Origin: Microvelia longipes
Lineage: Eukaryota > Arthropoda > Insecta > Hemiptera > Veliidae
Assembly (NCBI GenBank): GCA_018340805.1
Contig: JACMZG010001870.1
Location: 54,001,573-54,065,572 of the forward strand
Direction of reading: 5' to 3'
DNA length: 64,000 bases
The notes under the pieces are model-generated. The model had not been told where the DNA came from and searched no databases. It saw only the letters and a program-made list of their open reading frames with translations. Numbering within the stretch: position 1 is the first letter of the stretch; each line of letters begins with the position of its first letter. A program made the position numbers and the translations under genes. Below are positions 22,031 through 33,560 of this stretch, one piece after another.

Positions 22031-22170
22031 GCTTAGAACACGAGGCAACTTGTACAAAAGACTCAAAGTCGCAGTGCAAAAGGTTTTACACCTACCCTCA
22101 CAATTAATAATGATGATTGTTATTTCAAATTGAATGGAATAAATTAAAATTATATATATAAAAACAGTTA

Positions 22171-22690
22171 GAATAAACTTTTAAAACATAAAATTAAACA
22201 CAAATATATCCAGTACATCTGGGAAAAAAAAAAGTTTTATCATTTAAGGACATATTAATTAAGCCTTATTCCATTCAATTTTAATTTAAGGGCACCTGCA
22301 TGCTTAAGACTTATTATTTCAAATTTATTAATAAAAAGAATTAATTTAAGTTTTGTTAAAATGTCATAAAGCATTATAAATAAGTAAAAATAAAAACAAA
22401 ATAAATATATTGTAAGACTAGAAGCTAAATTATTAAGTCTTGAGATTATCTTACAAAATTAAAACTTTAATTGCACCCCAGTAATAAATGTTTGGATTTA
22501 ACAAAAATAAATATTAAAAGAACAAGCAGCAAACATTATAACGTCGTGTTTTAATAACATTATATATCAGTGTTTGTCATCAAATATTAGTCTACTTGAA
22601 TCACATAAAATAAAATATGACTGTTTATCTTACTCAGACATGTTTCTCAGATATAGGTTTCAGCCAAAACGTGCAAAAAACAACCATCAG
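22171..22690. other. AT-rich non-coding spacer
   Basis: No ORF or recognisable element. A short stretch (ATTCCATTCAATTTTAATTT near 22267) is the inverse of sequence at the end of LINE A (about 22127-22150). Otherwise featureless. Confidence 0.5.
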
Positions 22691-23401
22691 CTTTTCTTTC
22701 CTGTCTTGCTTTTAATTTAACTCTCTTGCCTTAGCCTTTTCCCTGTCTTTCTACTAATTTAACTCTCTTGCCTTAGCCTTCCCCCAGTCATTCTTCCAAT
22801 TTACCTCTCTTGCCTTAGCCTTCCCCCTGTCTTTCTACTGATTTAACTCTCTTGTCTTAGCCTTCCCCCCGTCATTCATCCAATTTAACTCTCTTGCTTT
22901 ACCCTTCACCTTGTCTTTCTACTGATTTAACTCAGTAGAAAGACAAGAAAGACTCTCAGTAGAAAGACTCTCTTTTTCTTTTTCTGTCTAGCCTTAGCCT
23001 TTTCCCGTTTTTCTTCTAATTTAACTCTCTTGCCTTAGCCTTCCCTCTGTCTATCTTTTAATCTAACCCCTTTCTTTTTTCTATATTAACTCTCTTGTCT
23101 AAGCCTTCCCCTTTTTTGCTTTATATTTAATTCTCTTTGCCTTAGCCTTCCCTCTGTATTTCTTTTAATCTAACTCACTTGCCTTAGCCTTCCCCCAGTC
23201 ATTCTTCCAATTTACCTCTCTTGCCTTAGCCTTCCCCTGTCTTTCTACTGATTTAAACTCTCTTGTCTTAGCCTCCCCGTCATTCATCCAATTTAACTCT
23301 CTTGCTTTACCCTTCACCTTGTCTTTCTACTGATTTAACTCTCTAGTCTTAGCCATCCCCATGTCATTCTTTTAATTTAACTCTCTTGCCTTAGCCTTCT
23401 C
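22691..23401 (+). repeat. 42-bp minisatellite, block 1
   Basis: Start of the array. Units run CTCTCTTGCCTTAGCC, then a C/T-rich part ending CTTTCTTCTAATTTAA. The period is about 42 bp with many one- or two-base indels. The block ends exactly at the hAT insertion, whose TSD (GCCTTCTC) is part of a unit. Confidence 0.9.
22910..22947. repeat. 16-bp perfect hairpin within the minisatellite
   Basis: 22910-22925 is the exact reverse complement of 22932-22947, with loop TTTAAC. The first arm is normal satellite; the second is an inverted copy of it, followed by partial copies (AGTAGAAAGACTCTC). This is the signature of a fold-back template switch during replication. Confidence 0.8.
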
Positions 23402-24864
23402 CAGGCGCGGATACAAGGGGGGGGGGCGAAGGGGGCGATCGCCCCCCCCAAGAGCCGAAAAATGGAGGAAAAAGAAGGGAAAAAGAAGAAAACTTAGGCG
23501 GCGGCGGCAAGTTTTTTACTATATTCCAACTTTTTAAGAAAAAAATGTAAAATTTTAGAAAAATATTTAATTTAAAAAGAGAAAAATTTTCTTTAGCTCG
23601 CTTCGCTCGCATAGTTTGTTACTTGTTAATTAAAAAACCTGATATTTTATGTAATTATAACTAGAAATAATTATTGTTTATGCTTAAACCGCAGTGGGGC
23701 ACATCAATAAAGAAATGTTTTATACAAAGTAAGCTAAAATTTATTTGGATGGTACTTAGATGCAGTTTTGGGAACCCCTGCAGAATCATTTTGGTATGAT
23801 GCTATTTTAGATATTTAACATCAGTGTTCAATATAAAGAATGATCGCCTCTGCGAGGAGTTTTACATCTTGCTATCAATGTCAGAAATAAGTTCTAAAAA
23901 CAAAATAAGGCCTCTACGCAGCTTTGGTCACTCGGGCCACTTCGCAGCCCGGGGGCCTTCTTGTGGCCGCTTCACGGCCTCGTTGTTTAGTATTATTTGC
24001 TGTTAATGGCATTTTATCATATATTTAGCGAATTTTCGTCACCTAGCTATGTCCTTTTCAAGTCCACAAAGTTGTTATTTTAGTATTTATTTTTACATAT
24101 CATTTTGCCATATATCTAGCGAATTTCTATCGTTGATATGGCCCTTTTGAGGCCATATAGACGTTTACGTATGTACAATAAGATATATGTAGCGTTGAAA
24201 AATTATCGTACACCCACTGTATGATAATGTGTACTAAAAGAACACTTTTTTATTTATTGGTAATGACGTCATAATGAAGTTATTGGCCAATAAAGCTATT
24301 CAGAATGATCCTACTGAACAGAAACCGTTTCCAATCGTTTTTAAATGCCTACGACCATAAGAAAACCTTCCTGCTGCTTTACGAGCCTGCTTAGCTCGCC
24401 ATAGTTTCGTGGGATCCATTTTTGTCATGTCTGTCTGGGACAGTAGGCTAACAATGGCGGAACAAAAGGTAGGGGTCCTTCTTCTATACTACCTTCCTAT
24501 CTTCTAGCACTACTGAACTTAACGGATATCGTAGATGTCATTGATCTAGACGTATACATATATAAAAAATAATATATACATATATACCGTTGCGCCACTT
24601 GGTATGGACTAATTCAGCTAAAACCGGTCTTAATCTATTTAGCTTACCGTCTAACAATGTAATACCTTGTTTTAAAGATAATTTTTAATCATTTCGTCAT
24701 AACTTGGGTTAATGACGTCATAATTTATTTACAAACAATAGGCCTCGTAAGCTCCTCAACATCTCGCCATACGTCAAGTTTTGTTTTGAATTGAGGAAGC
24801 CTTCGAGAGTTATCCTTCACCATACGTAAAGGTAGATCTTATATACACACAAAAAAAAATTTAA

Positions 24865-24867
<3 letters not shown>

Positions 24868-24901
<34 letters not shown>

Positions 24902-24902
24902 A

Positions 24903-24956
<54 letters not shown>

Positions 24957-24964
24957 TTAATATA

Positions 24965-25021
<57 letters not shown>

Positions 25022-25030
25022 TAATATATT
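24868..25030. repeat. (TA)n microsatellite inside repeat X copy 2
   Basis: About 160 bp of TA with a few interruptions. The same tract occupies the equivalent place in X copy 1 (30643-30769), so it is an internal part of the X family rather than an independent event. Confidence 0.9.
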
Positions 25031-25049
25031 GTTTTGACATATAATTTTT

Positions 25050-26520
25050 GTATTTATTTATTTATTTATTTACAGGCAATTACCCACAAAAATTTATGGT
25101 TATAAAAGAAAACAAAAGTAAAAATTATAAAATGTAAGAAACAAAAAGTAATAATAATTTAGACAAAAATTATAAATGAGTAAGTTAACAAAAATATAAC
25201 ACAAACTATTGTTTAATTCCTTAAAAAAAGTAAAGTTTAAATTAAAGATAATAAAAAAAAAAATAAAATAATTAGGTAAACAAAAAATTTAAGTACACTT
25301 AGATTACTGGGGCTAGGTTAAATAGCAATAAATCTAAAAAAAGAAAAGAAAAATAAAAGGTAAAATTGCACATTACATTATTGTAATTAAAAAAAAAATA
25401 TAATAAAAAAAATAATTAAATAAAAAGAGTTAAATAACATTCAGAATATGAATATTATTACTATAAAAATATAGTGATAATAAATGTAGTTTAATAATAA
25501 TTGCACAAAAACTTAAAAGCTAATTAACTAATTTTTGGTAATAATTATAATATCATTTGGTTTATTTTTAGAGTTTAAAAATTGCACAGTAATTTAAGAA
25601 TCAGACATCTAAATTATTAGGATTTAAAAGACACATTTTTAATTGTTTTTTAAATGAAGTAAAATTATCTCTATAAAAGTCAATTTGATATGAGTTACAG
25701 ATAGCATTTGAATTCCTTTGAGCCCTTACAATTGGTGAGTTATAAGTATAATTATTTTTCTGATAAGGTATAAAAAATATATCGTTACATCTTGTATTGT
25801 ACCGGTGAAAAACTAAAACTAAAGAATTTTTCAAGTCAGAGCAGTCAATGAGATCATGGAATAATTTGTAGATTGTGATAACATCGAAATAGTTTCTTCT
25901 ATAAGATAAAGTGGTTAAATCTAAAAGTTTATACATATAAGGAACTGAACGATAGTCATATCCTATTTTACAAGCTATCAGTCTTATTAATCTTCTTTGG
26001 GTAGATTCAAGTCTATTAATATGAACATTATAATGAGGTGACCATACTATGCAACAGTATTCTAATAATGGTCTGACTAGAGACAGATATAAAAATTTAA
26101 GCGTATTAATATTAGAAAAGTCTTTACAAGTTCTTTTGATGAATCCAAGAAGCTTATTAGCTCTAGCAATAATATTATCTATATGATTATTAAAAGTTAA
26201 TTTAACATCGAAACAGACACCAAGATCAATAATACTATTAGTTCTAGATATCACATCATTGTTTAAAGTATAATCAAAATTAAGAAGATCTTTAATAGTA
26301 CCAAATGTTAACACTTTACATTTTGAAATATTAAGAGACATATTGTTTTGAAGACACCAATCAAAAATTGAATTCAAAAACATTTGTAAGATAAGAAAAT
26401 CATTTAAACAGCTTATTTTTAGAAAAATCTTTATGTCATCAGCAAATAAAAGGTGAGGCACTTTATTAAGTAATAAACTTAAGTCATTAATAAATAACAG
26501 GAACAAAAATGGACCGTTAT
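25050..26520 (-). mobile_element. 5'-truncated LINE D
   Basis: Minus-strand LINE whose 3' end lies at about 25050 with a (TAAA)n tail, seen on the plus strand as TATTTATTTATTTATTTA (25051-25073). Its 5' end is cut within RT at about 26520, where repeat X resumes. About 50 bp of X that is present in copy 1 is missing around the insertion, consistent with a small target deletion. Confidence 0.8.
25601..26520 (-). pseudogene. LINE D ORF2 fragment: RT palm to C-terminus
   Basis: The frame is open without stops over about 306 codons. It begins within motif B (GPFLFLLFINDL), continues with motif C LLFADDIKIF, NISKCKVLTF, IDLGVCFDVKLTFNNHI and the thumb segment LVRPLLEYCCIVWSP, and ends in a region typical of Jockey/CR1-like ORF2 C-termini. 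Motif A and the endonuclease are missing because of 5' truncation; there is no genuine start codon. The clean frame suggests a fairly recent insertion. Confidence 0.85.
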
Positions 26521-26742
26521 TATCCAAACAACCTCATAAGTGTAATTTTTATGATAAAAATTTGCTAAAACTCTTTTTTAGCTGGCTTTGCTTGCATCTT
26601 TGATACTTTTTTTTAATAATACTATTATGTTATTCTAATTAAGCCCTAGTTAAGGCACCTTCACTCTTATGCAAAATTAATTAAGTTATACTAAGCCCTC
26701 AATAATCGCCCCTCCCAAGAATTTGGGCTGGATCTGCGCCTG

Positions 26743-26922
26743 GCCTTCTCCCTGTCATTCTTTTAATTTAACTCTCTTGCCTTAGCCTTCTCCTTGTCTT
26801 TCTTCTAATGTAACTCTCTTGCCTTAGCCTTCTCCCTGTCTTTCTTCTAATATAACTCTCTTGCCTTAGCCTTCCCCCTGTCTTTCTACTAATTTAACTC
26901 TCTTGCTATACCCTTTCCCAGT
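26743..26922 (+). repeat. 42-bp minisatellite, block 2
   Basis: About four units between the hAT element and the half-LINE, in the same orientation as block 1. Its left edge is the second hAT TSD copy, and its right edge is the CCCAGT TSD of the next insertion. Confidence 0.9.
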
Positions 26923-28055
26923 TGGTTTTTGTACATTGCCGAGTTAACATCTAGGCACCACTTCTATTTCGGTATCTAATTATTAATTATCTTTTTATAA
27001 AGTCAACTCAGCAGTTTATATTTCTTAGTTCAGTTTAGTTTAAATAGATTTAATTGAAGAAAAATAGCGTGACCTTGACCTAATTATTTTCTTTTACCTA
27101 AAACACTTGATAAATTTTTATATTCTTATTAAAAATCAATATCTTTCCATTTAATTCACCATAAAATGTTTCATCGTCTTGCTGGCACTGCTTGCTCCTC
27201 CTGCGAGGAAAAACTTGATGGACACAAGTCTCTTTCCTGTAGTGATTGTGGAGGTAGACAACACCTTACTTGCACACCGGGTATAAATGATATTGAGTCC
27301 GAAGTATACAAGGAAAGCAACACTTAGAGGTGTACATCTTGTACAAATGCCCGTAAACATAGGAATGACTGTACACCCATATCTTCCTCGAGAGCTGCAG
27401 GCAGCCAAACTGTAAAAAATTACTCTAGCTCAAAAATTTCAGAAAACAATGCAGCCAGCCTTGTTTTACTAAAGAAATTGAAGTGTAAAACTTGTGATTT
27501 AGGCTTTTCCTACAATGCACACAAATTAACCTGTTCTTTATGCTCCGGTACATATCATATTAAATGCGTTAAAGTTACAGAAGAAAAATTTATGTGCAAC
27601 AAAACAGTGCTTGGACCTGTCCACCTTGTCTTAATATAGTCATCGGAATTCTCCGAAGACGAAGAAGACTCGGAAACTAACTTTGATGCTAGTAAAATAT
27701 CGCTAGGAGAACTATTCATTGAAATGAAAAAACAGGGAAACATTCTAAAAAAGTATACTAAAGATGTTTAATTTTAAAAATATAATGATACAAAATTAAC
27801 TATAATTACAAGAAATTAGCTATTAAATAACTAAGTTAAGGATTTTTATAGAGTAAGATTTCATAGTTAAAACAATAAATTTATTGTATAAAAAAGATAA
27901 TTTTGCATATTGTTGTAATATTTTATTGTATATATTTTATGTAATTTTGATAAAGAAATCGGCTGAAAATTTATCCACGTTGAATGGAAGAGAGGACCTT
28001 ATGGTCCTAATTCTGCGTGGTTAAATAAATCAGTAATCAATCAATCAATCAATCC
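26923..28055 (+). mobile_element. PHD-only half-LINE
   Basis: 1133 bp flanked by CCCAGT (26917-26922 and 28056-28061). Joining the flanks restores a normal satellite unit (CTATACCC...CCCAGTCATT). It has a 5' UTR, a broken PHD ORF, a 3' UTR and an (AATC)n tail (28033-28054). No endonuclease or RT is present between ORF and tail. Comparable in layout to mammalian HAL1: a LINE that kept ORF1 and the 3' end and was moved by another LINE's enzymes. Confidence 0.75.
27166..27771 (+). pseudogene. ORF1-like protein with two PHD-type fingers (broken)
   Basis: Starts at ATG 27166. The first C4HC3 finger is CSSC...CSDC...HLTC...CTSC and the second CKTC...CSLC...HIKC followed by a WTCPPC-like end. An in-frame TAG at 27325 lies inside the first finger, and a one-base shift near 27610 affects the second. 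After it comes an acidic tail (SEDEEDSE) and a helix-like end to the TAA at 27769. PHD fingers bind histone tails in host proteins and are known in CR1-type LINE ORF1; a role in targeting or RNA packaging is inferred only. Not translatable as written. Confidence 0.7.
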
Positions 28056-29971
28056 CCCAGTCATTTATCTAATTTAACTCTCATGCTTTACCCTTCACCC
28101 TGTCTTTCTACTGATTTAACTCTCTTGTCTTAGCTAGAGTGCCTGTATAATCATATGATTTATACTCACCTGTCTTAGCCTTCCCCTGTCTTTCTCTTTA
28201 ATTTGACTCTTCTTATTAGCCCTTCTCCTGTGCATGTCATTCTAATTTAACTCCCTTGCCTTAGCCTTCCCCCTGTCTTTCTACTAATTTAACTCTCTTG
28301 CTATACCCTTCCCCCAGTTATTCATCTAATTTAACTCTCTTGCCTTAGCCTTGCTCCCTGTCTTTTTTCTTCTAATTAACTCTCTTGCCTTAGCCTTGCC
28401 CCTCTCTTTTTCTATATTTAACTCTCTTGTCTAAGCCTTCCCCCTTTCTTGCTTTATATTTAATTCTCTTGCCTTAGCCTTTCCCTGTGTATTTCTTTTA
28501 ATCTAACCCCTTTCTTTTTCTATATTTAACTCTCTTGTCTAAGCCTTCCCCTTTTGCTTTATATTAATTCTCTTGCCTTAGCCTTCCCTCTGTATTTCTT
28601 TTAATCTAACTCACTTGCCTTAGCCTTCCCTCTGTCTTTCTTCTAATTTAACTCTCTTGCTTTACCCTCCCAGTCATTCATCTAATTTAACTCTCTTGCT
28701 TTACCCTTCACCCTGTCTTTCTTTTAATTTGACTCTCTTACCTTAGCCTTCTCAATGTCATTCTTTAATTTAACTCTCTTTCCTTAGCCTATCCCTGTCT
28801 TTCTTTAAATTTAACTCTCTTGCCTTAGCCTTCTCCCTGTCTTTCTTTATATTTAACCTCCCTTGCCTTAGCCTTCCCCTGTCTTTCTACTAATTTTAAC
28901 TCTCTTGCTATACCCTTCCCCCAGTCATTCATCTAATTTAACTCCCTTGCCTTAGTCTTCCCCCTGTCTTTCTACTAATTTAACTCTCTTGCTATACCCT
29001 TCCCCCAGTCATTCATCTAATTTAACTCCCTTGCCTTAGCCTTCCCCCTGTCTTTCTACTGATTTAACTCTCTTGTCTTAGCCTTCCCTCTGTCTTTCTT
29101 TTAATCTAACTCTCTTGCCTTAGCCTTTTCCCGTTCTTTCTTCTAACTTAACTCTTTTGCCTTAGCCTTCCCTCTGTCTATCTTTTAATCTAACCCCTTT
29201 CTTTTCCTATATTTAACTCTCTTGTCTAAGCCTTCCCCCTTTTTTGCTTTATATTTAATTCTCTTGCCTTAGCCTTCCCTCTGTATTTCTTTTAATCTAA
29301 CTCACTTGCCTTAGCCTTTTCCCGTTCTTTCTTCTAATTTAACTCTCTTGCCTTAGCCTCCCCTCTGTCTATCTTTTAATCTAACTCTCTTGCCTTAGCC
29401 TTCCCTCTGTCTATTTTTTAATCTAACTCTCTTGCCTTAGCCTTCCCTCTGTCTTTCTTCTAATTTAACTCTCTTGCCTTGGCCTTGCTCCCTGTCTTTT
29501 TTCTTCTAATTTAACTCTCTTGCCTTAGCCTTGCCCCTCTCTTTTTCTATATTTAACTCTCTTGTCTTAGCCTTTCCCCTTTCTTGCTTTATATTTAATT
29601 CTCTTGCCTTAGCCTTTCCCTGTGTATTTCTTTTAATCTAACTCACTTGCCTTAGCCTTTTCCTGTTGTTTCTTCTAATTTAACTCTCTTGTCTAAGCCT
29701 TCCCTCTGTCTATCTATTAATCTAACTCTCTTTCCTTAGCCTTCTCCCTGTCTTTTTTCTTCTAATTTAACTCTCTTGCCTTAGCCTTGCCCCTTTCTTT
29801 TTCTATATTTAACTCTCTTGTCTAAGCCTTCCCCCTTTCCTGCTTTATATTTAATTCTCTTGCATTAGCATTTCCTCTGTATTTCTTTTAATCTAAATCA
29901 CTTGCCTTAGCCTTTTCCCGTTCTTTCTTCTGTTCTTGTATTCCGTTCTTTCTTTTGTTCTTTCTTCTGTG
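28056..29971 (+). repeat. 42-bp minisatellite, block 3
   Basis: About 45 units with intermixed subtypes: the CCTTAGCC/TTCTAATTTAA type, the GTCTAAGCC/TGCTTTATATTTAA type and the CTATACCC/AGTCATTCATC type, each 42 bp. Some multi-unit runs repeat (for example the CCGTTCTTTCTTCT units), suggesting higher-order duplication. Ends at the LINE C 5' piece. Confidence 0.9.
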
Positions 29972-29974
29972 TTG

Positions 29975-30512
29975 TATATGTCAATATGATAAATATAGTC
30001 AAAGGTTTTAATATGACGAATAAATTGTCTTTAATTAAATTGTTCGTAAGTCCATAGTAGTCTTTAGAATCAGAGTTTTTCATATTTCGTACAATATTAA
30101 TAATGTCTATTTCAGTTGCAGTTTTCAAAAAGAAGATGGAGTCTTGGGGGAGAATATTACTGTAGTAGTTTGTAGCGTAAGTAAGTGCGTTGTCATTACC
30201 TGTATTTATTGATTTTGCGCTGTTAATAAAGAAGTTATTAAAGTCATTTGGAGTCAGTTTGTCTGTATTCTGTTGTATTTTACTTTGATATGTCTCTTTT
30301 TTAACTATATCCCAGGTAGTTTTACTAATATTTTTGTCTCTATAATAAGTTTGTTTGGCTAATTTTAACTGTTTCCTATACTTTTTCTTTTCTTGTTTGT
30401 ATTTTTGCCACTCTACACTGTTTTTGTTATTTTTATTCAAGTCGTACAAAATTTGAACTTGCTGTCTTTGTTCGTCTTCTTTTTCTGTGAACCAGGGATT
30501 AAGCTCTTTTTA
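29975..30512 (-). pseudogene. LINE C ORF2 fragment, linker to early RT
   Basis: Aligns with LINE B residues at 18340-18840: NPWFTEKEDEQRQ, LYDLNKNNKNSVEWQKY, SKTTWDIVKKET, then MKNSDSKDYYGLTNNLIK and LKPLTIF. The frame is open over this stretch. It stops matching at about 29975, where satellite-like GAAGAAAGAAC sequence begins. No catalytic motif is included. Confidence 0.8.
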
Positions 30513-30640
30513 GCAAATTTTCATTATGAAAATGACGCTTATGAGGTTGTTCGGATGACGGAAGTTGAGGGTGGGAGTGAGTGGAATCGGTTCCTATTGG
30601 CTTCCTGATAACAAAAATATATGTCCGAAAAAAGTTTATG

Positions 30641-30769
<129 letters not shown>

Positions 30770-31284
30770 ATGAGTTTCTACCCTTTCGTATGGCGAACGA
30801 TAACTCTTGAAGGCGTTCTCAAATTGAAACGAAACTTTGCAAATCGAGATGTTGTGGAGGTTACGAGGCCTATTGTTTATACAAAGATTATGACGTCATC
30901 AACTAAAGTTATGACGTCATGAAAAAAATTTTTTTTGAAACTTGAAATGGCTTTAAAACAAGGTATTTCGTGTTATGAAGACGGCTAGCTGAATCGATTA
31001 AGACCAATTTCAGTTCAATCGAACCATCACAAATGGCGCAATCGTTATACATATATATAATCTTGTATATATGTATATATCTAGGTCAAAGACTCGTACG
31101 ATATCTGTTGGGTTTCAGTAGTGTTAGAGGTGGGGATATAGTATAAAAGAGAGACCTCTACCTCTTGCTCCATCATGGTAAGCCTACTGTCCCAGAGAGA
31201 CAGGGCAAAAATGGCTTCCACTGATCCACGCCGAGCTAAGCAGACCCGTAAAGAGGAAGAACATCGAAGTAGTCTTTTGTATAG

Positions 31285-31332
31285 TCGAAGTCATCCTAAG
31301 TGATGACTTCGATTGTCCTCAATCGGACAATC
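31285..31332. repeat. Two adjacent hairpins in repeat X copy 1
   Basis: TCGAAGTCATC (31285-31295) pairs with GATGACTTCGA (31302-31312) across a 6-nt loop. GATTGTCC (31311-31318) pairs with GGACAATC (31325-31332) across another 6-nt loop. Copy 2 does not show them at the matching place, so they may be specific to this copy. Confidence 0.65.
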
Positions 31333-31877
31333 CTAAGTGACGCAAACGGTATTTTTATTTTAAATAATCATGAATATATTTTTTCAACCTTAAGATTTTA
31401 CTCAAATAAACAATTTGTTACAAAACAAATTTGACATTTCTTTAAATTGTATAAACAATCATAAATGTATGTAAGAGTTTATACCCTTTTGTATAGTCGA
31501 CGATAACTAAAGCTGATGAAACTATAATCTTTTCTTACCCTTTATACAAGGTTACTTCAACAGTTTTTTCCTTGTATTCTTTATACCTTTAAAAAAAACG
31601 TATTAGTTATGTATTTAAATATACTTATTATTTTTTTATATTGCTTGTTAACTGTAATATTATTGCTTGCTATTAATAATAGAGGATTAATAAAATCAAA
31701 TTTGTAAGAAAGCCTCTCAGGCCTGTGAAACGAGGCTGTGAAGATTCGCTAAATACGTGGCAAAATGCCATGTAACAAGAAACAATAATGAAACCATACA
31801 TAACACAAAACAACAACAATGTGGCCGCGAAGCGGACGAGGCGCGAAGAGCCGAGGCCGCGTAGAGGCTATTTATTC

Positions 31878-31987
31878 AAGTTTTCTTTTCAGGAAAAGCT
31901 TGATCATAACATTCTTTTATTTTATCAATAAATCTCTCAAACTTATTGCTAGTGGACTCAATTAGTTTCCCTCTGTTTTCTTCTGTA
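31878..31987 (-). pseudogene. LINE C ORF2 fragment, C-terminus of endonuclease region
   Basis: About 35 codons on the minus strand (LIESTSNKFERFIDKIKEC, then AFPEKK) that correspond to the segment of LINE B just before PWF (LNTYLDCFPEK). It is continuous in sense with 29975-30512 once repeat X is removed. The left edge abuts minisatellite, so everything upstream of it in ORF2 is missing. Confidence 0.65.
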
Positions 31988-33206
31988 AAGCAAGAAGGGG
32001 GGAAGGCTTAGACAAGAGAGTTAAGTTTGAAGAAAGAAAGGAGCAAGGCTAAGGCAAGAGAGTTAAATTAGAAGAAAGACAGAGGGCAGGCTAAGGCAAG
32101 AGAGTTAGATTAAAAGATAGACAGAGGGAAGGCTAAGGCAAGAGAGTTAAATTAGAAAAAAGACAGAGGAAGGCTAAGGCAAGAGAGTAGATTAAAAGAT
32201 AGACAGAGGGAAGGCTAAGGCAAGAGAGTTAAATTAGAAGAAAGAACGGGAAAAGGCTAAGGCAAGTGAGTTAGATTAAACGAAATACAGAGGGAAGGCT
32301 AAGGCAAGAGAATTAAATATAAAGCAAAAAAGAGGGAAGGCTTAGACAAGAGAGTAAAATATAGAAAAAGAAAGGGGCAAGGCTAAGGCATGAGAGTTAA
32401 ATTAAAAGAAAGACAGGGAGAAGGCTAAGGCAAGAGAGTTAAATAAAAAGAAAAAAGACAGGGAGATGGCTAAGGAAAGAGAGTTAGATTAAAAGAAAGA
32501 CAGAGGGAAGGCTAAGGCAAGAGAGTTAAATTAGATGAATGACTGGGGGAAGGGTAAAGCATGAGAGTTAAATTAGTAGAAAGACTGGAGGAAGGGTATA
32601 GCAAGAGAGTTAAATTTAAAGAATGACAGGGAGAAGGCTTAGACAAGAGAGTTAAATTTAAAGAAAGAAAGAAGCAAGGCTAAGGCAAGAGAGTTAAATT
32701 AGAAGAAAGACAGAGGGAAGGCTAAGGCAAGAGAGTTAGATTAAAAGAAAGACAGAGGGAAGGCTATGGCATGAGAGTTAAATTAAAAGAAAGACAGGGA
32801 GAAGGCAAAGGCAAGAGAGTTAGATTAAAAGATAGACAGAGGGAAGGCTAAGGCATGAGAGTTAAATTAAAAGAAAGACAAGGAGAAGGCTAAGGCAAGA
32901 GAGTTAGATTAAAAGAAAGACAGAGGCAAGACTAAGGCATGAAAGTTAAATATAAAGCAAGAAAGGGGGAAGGCTTAGACAAGAGAGGTAAATAAAAAGC
33001 AAGAAAGGAGGAAGGCTTAGGCAAGAGAGTTAACTTAAAAGAAAGACAGAGGCAAGGCTAAGGCATGAGAGTTAAATTAAAAGAAAGACAGGGGCAAGGC
33101 TAAGGCATGAGAGTTAAATATAAAGCAAGAAAGGGGGAAGGCTTAGACAAGAGAGTTAAATATAAAGCAAGAAAGGGGGAAGGCTTAGACAAGAGAGTTA
33201 AATATA
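31988..33206 (-). repeat. 42-bp minisatellite, block 4, inverted
   Basis: The same repeat as the other blocks but on the opposite strand (GGCTAAGGCAAGAGAGTTAAATT on plus). About 29 units. It is bounded on both sides by LINE C pieces, the only place where orientation changes. Confidence 0.9.
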
Positions 33207-33560
33207 AATAAATAAAATAAATGAATAAATAGCCTTTATTTCTATCATGTTTTACAAGTCATAAAACTTTTGGATATTGTCATTTTTTTTATATTAAACA
33301 GAAAAATGATTTATTTGCACTTAATATTAGGTAGTGAAATAACTAATTTAAAAAAAAAATAATATAAAATAAATAAATGAAAGAGATATTTAAACAAATG
33401 ATTAAAATTAAGGATAGTATCAATAAATGAACTTAAAATTAATACCAAGCTTACTTATTATTATATACAACATTTAACATTAAAAATACATAAATGAGCA
33501 ATAGATTTAAAACAATTAATAACATTAAATAAAATATATGTGCATATTGAAACACAGCAA

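Larger units (their letters stand above)
15545..22170 (+). mobile_element. LINE A (RT + RNase H), split by LINE B
   Basis: LINE A occupies about 15545-16180 and 20344 to about 22170. The two halves join within one RT coding motif, which shows they were once continuous. The presence of RNase H after RT places it among I/LOA/Outcast-like LINEs. It is 5'-truncated (endonuclease and ORF1 absent). The exact 3' end is uncertain; AT-rich sequence follows 22140. Confidence 0.8.
23905..26570 (+). mobile_element. Repeat X, copy 2 (interrupted by LINE D)
   Basis: Matches the reverse complement of 30513-31873 in the same order: CCTCTACGC start with GC-rich GGCCGC/CTTCGC tracts, a TAGCGAA block, a GACAGTAGGCT block, TGACGTCAT sites, a (TA)n tract, then at the far end AACAACCTCATAAG and a palindrome (26545-26561) followed by TTGCTAAAA. 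LINE D (about 25050-26520) sits between the (TA)n and the 3' end. No ORF. The 3' hairpin plus CTAA end is Helitron-like, but target-site evidence is lacking. Confidence 0.65.
23402..26742. mobile_element. hAT-type element with 8-bp TSD, filled by other insertions
   Basis: Ends CAGGCGCGGAT...ATCTGCGCCTG form short terminal inverted repeats, and the 8-bp duplication GCCTTCTC flanks them exactly (23394-23401 and 26743-26750); both fit the hAT superfamily. Next to the left end is a G-run and a perfect palindrome GGGGGCGATCGCCCCC (23431-23446). The element's own sequence appears to be about 23402-23904 and 26571-26742; the middle is repeat X with LINE D inside. No transposase is recognisable, so it is non-autonomous. 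Confidence 0.8.

Noticed and set aside
23824..24006. 60-codon frame at the hAT/X junction as a transposase remnant
   Set aside because: Only about 20 residues look protein-like and no hAT transposase motif is visible; the frame crosses into repeat X.
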